A program made the position numbers and the translations under genes. The notes under the pieces are model-generated. The model made no database searches. It saw nothing but the letters and a program-made list of their open reading frames with translations, and was not told where the DNA came from. DNA of 64,000 nt from Mimachlamys varia (Eukaryota; Mollusca; Bivalvia; Pectinida; Pectinidae), in the NCBI GenBank assembly GCA_947623455.1, contig OX392543.1:22876757-22940756 (forward strand). Reading direction: 5' to 3'. Of this stretch, positions 26,501 to 38,500 are shown one piece after another. Numbering within the stretch: the stretch's first letter is position 1; each line of letters starts with the position of its first letter.

Positions 26501-29500
26501 GTTTTGATTGTTCCACACAGCTGTGACGATCGAATGCATCATTCCAAAGTGATATGGCATTAAAACATTCATTATCATAAATATGACTTGTAGTTTTGTA
26601 CAGTTCGATCATATTCCATCTTGTTTTCCTAAAGGCTAGCGTTGGTAACTTAGGATCTCCAGCCTCCGATTGTAGGTCAGGTTCTTCATTCCGGAGAGAC
26701 ACTTTGTCGCTCTTCTTTGAACCCACTCTATTTTCTGTTTATAATTATTCAGTTGGTGGGATAGAGCTTTTCTGGATTATACATACCGACAGGGTTAAAT
26801 TGCTGTGCATCTTTTGTTATACAATTGTATGTCAAGTAAAGTTTGATATAGAGAATACATGTTGAGTATCTTACGATACAAGGTTTGTTTTGCGAGGGTT
26901 AGAAAAGACGAGATGGCGAGGAATCTTCGTCATTCCGTTCCGAGTTAACACTAAATTTTGTATTGTAAGATATTAACCATATAGTCTGTTAATCCTGAAA
27001 TCGTTTAACACTTACATTCACATAAAACGAGACAAAAACGTAATTTGTTTACGTTTCAATTGCAGTGAAACCATGCACCCAAAAGCTAGTTTTGTCGCGT
27101 AGGAAAATGTTCATTCACTAATTCTTCAGAAAGTCAAGGCGCAGTACAATATAGTTCCACACTTTCATGCACAAAGATAGAAACTTAATTCAAATGTGTA
27201 TGAAATATCAAACAAAATATAATTTGTATCCAATAAGTTACAATTTAATACCATAATAATCAAGAAATACTTTCACATTTATCGCACTTAAAAGTAGTCC
27301 ATAGAAACGGAATACATTCACGTGCATCGTATTGCGGATAAAGCACTGCTTTATTTGGCAGTAGGATCGGCCAATATCTGTGGTGGTTGAAGGATTAAAG
27401 TAGATTAGGTAAATCATTGCTGATTTACTATGAGTCACGATCTGCTTATATTTGCATATATACTGACAAGACGTTGAGATAATGGCGAATTTTTTATATT
27501 TTGTTGACGATTCAGCGTAAAATGACAAGTACAATTGTACATTTTACTATATTTAGAACCAAAGAGACATATTCCTTTGAATTGACGTCGATCTTTCTTA
27601 ACTATGATATTTTTTCTAGTATTTTCAAAAAAAAAAAAAAATAAATAAAAAATAAAACAACAACAACATATTGATATGGGAAAAATATTCTAGGATGAGA
27701 AAATCGATGCAAACCACTCTGGAAAGGGCTTGTGACGGAGTATCCTCTGCATTTACATGCATAAAACAGTGCATCGTTTTGACATACAGACTATGTATTG
27801 ATTTATTGAAGGATAAGGATATTGACAGCGTATATAAATACATATTTCTGACTAACGTTGTATGACTATAGTCTTTTATCGTCCAAACAACAACCATTTC
27901 CATTCTGACACAACATATTAATATTTCATAGTAGTAATGAGAGCCCAGGGCTTTGTCGCCAATCATGATAAAGCGGGTATTGTTGAACTGACGTTTGTGT
28001 AGACCAAACGTACTGACACACAGCGAGGGAGTGGTGTGTTTCTAAAGGGGTGTACAGTCAGTGTCTACTGTTAAAGTTGTATATACGCCTTAAAGGCCCA
28101 ATATACGTAACTACAGGGAATTTTTCGTGATTCTGAAAAATTCTGTAAAAAACTCCAGTTGATAACCATGCAAAAATAAGCCTAAAACGAAGTAAACCTT
28201 AGCGGTAACTAACAAGAAACTTTTGACAGAAAAATCCAAAGAATTCAAAATTATTCAGGTGGGGCCCACTTCAACAACAAGCTGAAGTTAGAAAACAGTT
28301 CAAAATGGACGCGTGTTTACAAATCCCAAGTTTCAACTGCTGCTGTACGGGAAACCGCGTAAGAATTCATCTTGATTATTGCTGATATCAGTTAATCTTA
28401 ACTTAATCTATAAATATAAAAAAAAGTTATTAAGCTTAATTTTCGCTTCAAGTTTTGCCGAAAGTTACGTATATTGGGCCTTTAAAGGAAATACATAGAG
28501 GGTGGTTGGGTGGTGCAGTGGATAGCGCACTTGCCTTTCACCAAGGTGGTCGGTGTTCGATTCCCAGACCGGACGTGAAAAGGTATGGGGTCACCTGCCC
28601 GACCACGTGGGTTTTCTCTGGGTACTCAGGTTTCCTCCCACAGTAAGACCCCTCGCGCGCTAACATCCGGGCCAACAAGAGTGATTAATATAACTTGTAT
28701 AACTTGTTTCATAATTGTTGTAAAATAAATAAAGTTTATAATTAAAGGAAATACTGTCAAACTTCGTTATCTCGAAGTTTGGGGATACCATGAGAAAACT
28801 TCGAGTTATCTGAGTATTCGAGTTAAGCAATTTGATATAAGCATATTTTAATTCCAAGCAAAGGGATTGGGAACACGTTGAGTTAAGTAAGATTGACTGT
28901 ATAGTGCTAAGCTGGGCCGGAGCTGAAGGAATACTTCGATTTAAACAGGGTCTTCGAGTTAAATGAGATCTCATTTTTCGCAGGGTATAGTTTAAATTAT
29001 AAGGATTAACTTGAATCCATTTTTTATGTTATGGGGTTATAACATAAATAACCGGAGTGTACTCTCATAATAAACTGCTTCGCTTCGCGGTTTATTTAGA
29101 GTACACTCCGGGTTTTTGTGTTTTACCTCCATAAAATAAAAAAATAGATTCAAGTTAATCCGTAAATCAAACATAAAATTCCCTGGGAAGTTACAAGAAA
29201 AAAAATGATTTGATTATATAATGTTTCACCTACATTGTGAAAAGGCCGCAAAATGTAGAGACTGGCCCCGGTTTCATCAACGTTCCTTAACTTAAGGAAA
29301 TTCCTTAACTTAAAAACCTCCATAGGAAAGCATTACATAATTTAAGGGGAAAACCCTTAGCCAAGGAACTTTCCTTAACTTCTGTAATGCTTTCCTATGG
29401 AGATTTTTAAGTTAAGGAATTTCCTTAAATTGATGAAACCGGGGCCTGGAACCATACTAGAATGATTCTAATCATAAAGGTGTTTGTGGTGGGCATAAGT

Positions 29501-32500
29501 GAGTCGTATTGTCGCCAATCGAGGTTCACTGTAACCTTTAACAAGGAATTTATTTTGGTACAATTTACATGCAATGCTATTTGTAAATCAATTATCCACT
29601 GTGAATAAGCTGCTTCATTAACGACACCATGTAAAATTTAGGTCAAATCTAATTTATTTCTCGTCCTCATATAGAGAACTCGAGGAAATGATAACAAAAC
29701 CGCAACGCATAAACTTACTGCTGGGCATATGATAAGACAACTCAAAGGGGAGACATAATGGTGCAGTGGAGTATTTTCTTTCTTTTATATGTTGTATCTA
29801 CAATGGACCCGTGATAATCCGGACACTTTCGTTCCCAGTGTGAACCGTCCAGTTTACTAGTTTTCAGGACTGCCGAATTTTGTTTACCAGGTCAAAAATG
29901 TGTCGCGCAAGAGTTATTTCCCTTGACTATATACACTGCAAGACGTTTAAATAATACTGCATAAATAAATTTGTGTCTTTTTGTAAATATAAATATTTAC
30001 ATATGTTTTCTAATATAGCGATATTCTGTACAGCTATCGACACAGGTGACTTGCCCTTTTTTCCCTCCGCGTGGATTAAAAAATCGTCCGAATTATTGCG
30101 GGAATTTTGCTAATGGAAAGTACGTTACGTTCCAAAAATGGAATTTCGGAAATGGAATCCGAATTTCCGGACTAATGAGAACAAATAACGTGACGGAAAT
30201 CCGTTTCCGTGCATTTCCGTCCGGATTGTGAGTTTTCCGGACTATCGGCGTCCGGATTATCGAGGGTCCACTGTAAACAAATTCTTACTTCTTATTTCTG
30301 GTATTTATTTGGTATACCACAAGGTGACATGTTAACTGCACTGCTGTTTTCAAATCATTTTTCATGAATTCACTAACTTGTCTTATATTTTTCATGATAG
30401 GCAGTGGCGGTTTACTTAGTTAAAGTTCTACGTTATTTGTAAACATTGTCTTCGGATCGGAAAGTATGATGAAGTAACAAGGTACTTATCGTACTTGTCA
30501 TCGAAACGTCACATAAAAACATATTTTGGTTGTGTAAAATAATCTTTACATAAACGTTCTACGTTCCATTTTTTTTGTAAATTATATGTGCTTACTTCGT
30601 ATTTCTAGTACAACTCATGTATTTCGTTACATCACAATGCTGATTTTATCTTCAATAACGTTTGTGAGCTCTTATAAACATTTTTTAGTGAATTCGTCAT
30701 CATATATCTCTTTCTTTCAAGTTATTATTGAAATGTCATTTATTAAATATCGAAGTAGATATTACGTTAATTAGTGGTTCTAAAAACGCCTTCTTTTTCT
30801 TGTATAAATCAATACACTGTATACACTTCTGGTTTTCTCTCATTTTAATTGTCCACTTTGTGCTTCCATAAGAATAAAACGAAGTAGATATTACGTTATT
30901 TAGTGGTTCTGAAACCCCATTTTTTTCTGTTTAAGTTTATATGTATTTCTGGTTTGCTTTAATTTCAGAGCCCACGATGTGCTTCCACATTAATAAAACG
31001 GATAATGAGACAATAGATGGACACTTCTTGTGCCCGATGACCAACGATTCTAAAGAAGAAACCAAATGCTGTGGGGAAACAGACGAACAATACTGTTGTA
31101 AAACGGTTGTAGTTGGTGGTCGGAAACCACCGGCACATGACGAAACGACGTAAGTATAGCTTCTAATCGGGAACTGTCGGGTCTTTCCGTAACCAGAAAC
31201 ATGATTTCTCGTTTACGGAAATTGCCGACAGTACCCGATTGGCATAGTACCATTGTAAGGCTTGGATAGCAAAGTCTTTTATGCTGATAGAAAAAAAAGG
31301 GTTCAACGAACCCTATGTGTGGAGATATTGAGAATCCATATGAAGAGCAAGGCCCCGGTTTCACCAGCGTTCCTAAACTAAAGGAAATGTCTTAGCCTAA
31401 AAAGCCTCCAGATGAAAACATTACAGAAGTTACGAGATAATCTGAAATGAAGGAGATTTCCTTAAATTCCGAAATGCTTTCTTCTGGATATTTGTAAGTT
31501 TAGGAATTTCCTAAAGGTAAGGAACGCTGACGATACCGTGGTCTGACTGTTTATGTGGCTTCTTGATTTCTCCACCCTAGGGGCTGTAACAGAATATACT
31601 TTCAAAATCATCAAAAATCGCGCTAAAAAGATGAATACAGCTGTATCTATCACTAAATTTAAAAGGTGCAGGATATGTGTGTTACGTCATCTTGTAAACT
31701 GATTTTGTTATTTACAAAAATAAGTTTTTGTAAACATAATGTCATCAAGAGAAAAAAGTGCATTTACTATTTTTGATGCCGCAGTCCAACAGTTAAGAGA
31801 CAAAATAATTGATCAGACTTGAAAACAACTCATGAAGACGGTTAAATATACGATGATATGCACCAATGTCCCTCTAACCCCTGCCTTGTGTTTCTGTATC
31901 TCTGTTTCAGGATGCTGTTTATGTTGATTCCCCTCTTCCTCATCCCAATAAGTCTTTGTCTGATTCTATACTGTTGCTGTTGCCAACGTAGACCGGAAGT
32001 GCATTCTGGGAAATTAGTATGGATTCGGAAATCTAATAAAAAAGAAAGTGAGTACTCCAACACAACCCCTTAACGAACTCCATCGAAATAACGAAATTAA
32101 CATACTCCTACACTTATTTCTTACACGACAGACACGCCTTTAAATAAAAAAAACATGTTAATTAGACGTTTAAAATAACACCAACCAACACCAGTCGTTA
32201 AATTTAAATAGAGTAGTATTCCAGCACACATGGCTGTATACACAAGAGCCTGAGACTTTGTTACAGCTAGTTTTGAGTAGTATTCCAGAACACATGGCAG
32301 AATTTGTTACAGCTACTTATGGACCTAAGCTAGAGTGTTTAGAGTAATTTTACACGTTTGGGAGGAGGGGGTGGGGGGGGGGGGAGGTAGATCAATTTGG
32401 GCATCCGACACAAAAAAAATCTGGTTCGTCCTTACTGACCAAAGCTGATAAAAATTGCATACATTCTTGTTTGAAATACCCAATGTTAAGTTAAGGAGTC

Positions 32501-35500
32501 GAAAGAGGCGGCAGATGCCATACTAACGACCATTTTCTGTTTTATTTTACGATTTCGAATGCTATTTTTTCTGTATTATTTTCTAGATTATCCTTTCCTT
32601 TTACATATACGATGAATCATTTTATAAGCCGTGTAACACAAGGTGTTGGACATTTTCAACAAACATATTTTTCTGACCGTTTTACTAATGTGATAACACT
32701 TGGGCTAAATTATTTATCCGTCGTGAAATGTATCTATACACATTTTGCACACGTGCCCACTAAGACGACAGTTAAACACTTATTCACTCTCCTGTAAAGA
32801 GTTTATATTGAACATCACTAACCCCCATCATTAATGCTCAATAAAATCAAGTTAAATGTACATAAAAGTTAAATATTAATTAGTAATGTTACAATTTCCT
32901 TTCATTCTCTTTACTACCCTCTAGTAATTGGTCCTTTGACAGAAATGTTTGGATCTTAAACCGATCTCTGGAGAATTTGTACGAACGCACCCGATGTAAT
33001 TTTACGCCATTTCCATAATTATTTAATCCAAACAGTACACCAGCACAATGAAATGACTCATGAACAACGTTTATCATTTGAAGACACTTAACATAATGTG
33101 CGTCCGAAGTGACACTCAAGTCATAAAGGTTTGGAAATAGGAAAGATATAATGTAACTGTTGTACTAACAACAAATCAAGTTAGATTTCTCCAGCTTCCT
33201 GCAAGCAAAGGACACCTAAGATAGTCCCCAACTCCCCATCGTCCGAAACCCACGTGACATTGCCCTTTAATACGTTTGTGTCCGGGATACAAACGTAAGG
33301 ACAGTGTCACGTGCGTTTCCAACGATGCCAGGTCCCAGGACACTCATATTAGACTCCCGAGAAGGTCCTTCAAACACTCAAATACTTTTGAGTCGATCCC
33401 TGTATGATCTTTCCGAATTCTGTTATGGAGGAAGCGAGAGAGAAATTAACGATTTCTGATACATATTTTATAGGCAGTATAATTTTAGGGCTTTTTAATG
33501 AGACTATTAAAAGTTTGGATCTGCATTGTGCTACCAGTACACTATTTCCTATCCAAATGTGTAATTGTCCTATTATCTTTGACATAAGCGGCCATTACAT
33601 TCACGCTTCTAGACCGTAATTGTTTTATTGTTTTATCCTCGAACCGTCCTAAGCGACCCCATAATTAAATCATACCACCAAAGATTCACTAATTCAGAGA
33701 ACTGCGATCTGTGGGCGATTTCCTTTAAATTGGTTTAACATTAACTGGGATTATACTGTATATCCTCGTAGATACCTTATTGACTTAAATTGTGCGTACT
33801 TTGTTGAATGTTAATGTCTTAGATAAATACAGTCCGTTGGTACCTTTTTCATTTAATCTATTTCGTATCATTTTAAACACGAAAATGTATTCTGTAATTT
33901 CTGTTGGATCTAATACAAATGACAAGTTTAGTATATTACAGTAAAGATATTACTTGGCGTTTTGCTGCGATGTAAAATTTCAAGTGTGCAGATGTGTACT
34001 CATATACATGTATGTCTTATTATATAATACATGTATACAATAGTGTCTAAAATATTATTATTATATTAATCTTCTGTTTAAATTTTTACTTGTAAGGAAA
34101 ATTTATGTATATTTGATATGTTTGATGACATTTCTGTTATGAAAAAATGGCATGGTTGTTTCATACACCAATATTTTTTGCTAAAGAACTTTTTTGAAAA
34201 CATCTCTTTCCTTTGAAAAGTGGGTCAGTTATGATGTAGTTGTCTACAAACAGCCGAAACCAGTTCGCTTAGCATTGATAATTTGTATCGATAACGTCAG
34301 CTGTTCAAATTTTTAAGATATTGCATGCACTTATATTGATGGGCAGACGACTTGCCAAACTCCTTGTCGGAATCGGAAATAGGTCCCAAAAGATTATATT
34401 TTAGAGGTTTTTCAGGCTCGTATTCATAAACATTCGTTACTTTAAGGATTTTTTTAACTTAAAAATCTCCATAACAAAGCATTACAAAAGTTAAAGGGAC
34501 AACCTTAGTTCAAGGAGCTGTCGATATCTTAACTTCTATGAAGTGTGCTACGGACAATTTTTAAGTAAAGGCATGTCCTTAAGGTAATGATCATTGGTGA
34601 AACCAGGGCCTGATCATCTGTTTCTAATTTCGGCTTTTAGGTCCACATTGATTCCTTGATTTTCCAAAATTTCCAATTATTCCTGCTTCCATGATTGGAT
34701 TATTATTGGTGGTATGGTCAGTAATTGCTGGAATGTACTATTGTTTAGATTATGTCCCTCGTAATACGGCAACCAAAGGCTGTATCACATTGTATCATTA
34801 ATATTTCACAATCCGCTTGTAAGAAGGATGCGCATACCACCAGAAACCTGATTACACATCAACTACATACAGAGACATCATCGATATCCATGTGTTCGCT
34901 CACATACGTTCTCTACAACCCTGGAATATGTCATGGCAAAACTGAAGGCTTTGTGTGCGCCACGTTCATGATGAGGCAAGAAGACTGGTTCGACCTATGA
35001 TGTACAATGTACATAAACAAATATCGTGGTAATATAGCGGAAAAAAAGGTACCAGGCTTTGGATTCGGTTAAGGCCCCTTTGTAATCTTCAAAAGTCAGG
35101 CATCAGCCTAGCGAGCTGTCAGCTTGTTTTTACCCGAACAAGTCTGCAGTTTTGCCATGACATACTCCAGGGGTGAAGAGAGCGTAGGTGAGTGTAACCC
35201 CTGGATATCGAGGATAATACAGAGTATAGTTCCTCTATATACAACTTTAAATACAGATACTTTCATTGCACCACGTTCATTCTGATAAAAATGCAGATCC
35301 TTATTCTTAATCTGTAACATAAGGATCTGACAACCTCCAATAAAAGGCAATATCCGGGTCACCTTTATAGCCTCTTTACTGTAAACCCTAGAAAATTGTC
35401 TAATCGATGATATTTGACATTTTTTAACTGTAGCAAGTCATTTCATCATAACATGCACATAAGTATGTTGTGACGAAATTAATACATGCACGTAAAGGAT

Positions 35501-38500
35501 TATGCAAGCTTTTCCGCCTACAGATATATTCTCATTCAAGATTCTAGAAGCTTTATATTATTAACGAATACAAACGTTTACCAGAACATGATTCTATGTG
35601 TGCACAGAACAAAGGAGCAACAATTGATCTATATTTCAATCAGATTGCATCAAGTTGAAATTTAAGGGAACTTCAGCATATTATGGAATGTTTTTAATTA
35701 AAGGCCCAATATACGTAACTTTCGACAAAACTTGAAGCGAAAATCAAGCCTAATAACTTACTATATTTATAGATTTAGTTAAGAATAACTGATATCAGCA
35801 ATATTCAATGGAGTCCTACACGGTAATCGGTACAGCAGCAGTTGAAACACGGTATTTGTAAACACGCGTCCATTTTGAACTGTCTTCTACCAGCGGTTTG
35901 TTGTTGAAGTGGGCCCCACCTGAATTATTTTCAATTCTTTGGATTTTTCTGCAAAGAGTTTCTTGTTAGTTACCGCTCAGGTTAACTTCGTTTTAGACTT
36001 ATTTTTGTATGGTTATCAACTGGATTTTCTTTCATAATTTTTCAGAATCCTGAAAGATTTCCTGAAGTTACGTATATTGGGCCTTTAAAATATATACTTT
36101 TTCTCCGCGAATGATATACGGTTTATTGTTTCCTAATATAGAAAAAATTTAAAAATCCATCCCCACAAAACGATCTTAAAGGCTGCAAACCGGGAAGGAA
36201 AGAAAATGTACCCATAAACAGTTTGGGTTATACAGTATATATGATACTTTACAGTGTAATTGATGTTAGTTTCATATAGAATTGATTTTTTTTTATTTCA
36301 AACAGTTTATATGACGGAGGGTGGATTGAATCCAACGGAACAGCCAGATACTGAACTTATAGGATTTACTGAACGTGTGGAAGGAGAGAACGGCACAGGT
36401 AAGTTCTGAACGAGAGGAATGTGAGAACGACAAAAGCAGGTTCTGAACGAGTGAAGGTCGAGAACGGTACAGGTAAGTTCTGAACGAGTGCAATGTGAGA
36501 ATGACACAAGTAACTTCTGGTGGAAGGTGAGAAGGACACCGGTAAGTTCTGAACGAGTGGCGGGTAAGAACGATACAGGTAAGTCATGAACGAGTGACGT
36601 TGAGAACGGTACAGTTAAGTTCTGAACGCAAGGAATGTGAGAACGACAAAAGCAGGTTCTGAACGAGTGAAGGTCGAGAACGGTACAGGTAAGTTATGAA
36701 CGAGTGGTGGTTGAGAACGACACAGGTAAGTTATGAAATAGTGGCGGTTGAGAACGGAACATGTTAAGTTCTGAACGAGTGGCGGTTGAGAACGGAACAA
36801 GTAATTTCTGAACGAGTAGGTAAGAAGGACACAGTTAAGTTCTGAACGAGTGGCGGGTAAGAACGACACAGGTAAGTTCTGAACGAGTGGCGGTTGAGAA
36901 CGGAACAGGTAAGTTATGAACGAGTGGCGGTTGAGAACGGAACAGGTTAAGTTCTGAACGAGTGGAAGGAGAAAACATCACAGATAATTATGTTAGGTTT
37001 CAAAACGGTTGCTATAGTTACAGCTAGACACTTTACAAGCCACATAAATATCAAAGTACTTTTCAAGAGGTAATTTTACCATAAATTCAGGGTTAATGTG
37101 CAGTTTAACATGTTGATGAGAATAACAATGAATCATTGATTGCTTATTAAGGAAACAAAATTATTTATACAATGTCATGTTCTTAGGTAAGGGTAAATAA
37201 TCAATATCTTGTTTGTAATGTTAATACCGTTAATAGAATACGCCTAGCTGGCACGACATATATAAATTACGGTCTGACATCATCAGATGTTAAGCTCCTG
37301 GTAATAATGGTATTATACATCACGATATATGTGTATTCATTGTTGTTGTTTTAATATGCAATGTTTATGCAATATCCACGTGACATGGAACTGAAACAGC
37401 AGAAACAATGGCGGCCATTTTAAGAATTGAGTACCGATAAAAAGGACAAAAAATACACATATAATATACATAAATATGTATACAACGTACAAAAAATTAA
37501 CTCAAGTTAGAGTAATCCAGATTTTGGAAATTATAAACATATTAAAACACGAACTTTATACATGTAGCATGAGGCGATTAGCAAACCGAAGTCGGCAATG
37601 CCAATCAGTAAATCGTGCTATTTTAGAACCGTTGCTTTTAAAGTGTTCCCCGTTAAATATCCAATGGTACTGTTCAATTTGAAATTATTCAATATTTCAA
37701 AATTATGATGTTCAGTGAATTTCCATTACATTCTGTAATGGGCCGCGGCCTATATATGTAAATACTTTTTATATACTGACAGAAACTCAAGCAACTGTGA
37801 TTATACATCCTCCATATCCAGGGGTTACGATCACCTACGCTCTCTCTTCAGTTTTGCCATGACATATTCTAGGGGTGGAAAGGACGTAAGTGATCGTAGT
37901 CCCTGGATATCGAGGATGTGGATTATAGGGCTAGTGCAAATCCTAAGACGAATTTTGTCAATTCTTTCCACCGGTTTTCTTTCCTCCCAGGCTTCATATT
38001 TTAGGCCCTTTCCAACCTTTTGGCCCCTTGCATCACTGAGGAGTCCCAGGAGGACGAAACAGCTGTATGATGCAGTTTAATTCATTTTTTCGGCTTACTG
38101 TATCTATAACGCAATTTAAAAGGTGCTATGTGTGTTATCACTGACGAGTCAAAAAAGGACAAAACAGCTGTATGGTACAGTTTAGTTCATTATTTGGGTC
38201 GACTTTCTCTTATTCTAAATTATAAAAAAGCCAGAGAATACCAAAGCGTCAACGAAACCATAATCCGAACTCAAAATCGATTAAACTAGGGGCAAATTAG
38301 AAACAAAAGAAAGATTTACATGGAGACTCTCGTAAAAGCACAAGAGAATAAGACCAGGTGTTCCGGAAGAGTAAGCGTCTTCTGCTCCATCGACGACACC
38401 CGCCATGTAAATCTTGGTCACATCCAAGTCAGCATCAATCCTCAAAATGAGAACCGAGTCATCATTTTCATCACAACAAGAAAACACTAACAAGCAAACA

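Larger units (their letters stand above)
32048..36305 (+). other. intron 4 of the Shisa-like gene
   Basis: It holds a G-rich run near 32360-32388 that could form a quadruplex, a short direct duplication near 32220-32330 (gagtagtattccag phrases), and the MITEs at 34413, 34876 and 35702. The 32.4-34.4 kb stretch shows nothing recognisable. Confidence 0.6.

Noticed and set aside
34752..35000. 82-codon plus ORF
   Set aside because: Its second half lies inside MITE F and its first half has no similarity that I recognise.
36293..36869. Minus-strand ORFs with SFxTYLCRS repeats
   Set aside because: They are antisense readings of the 37-bp donor array.
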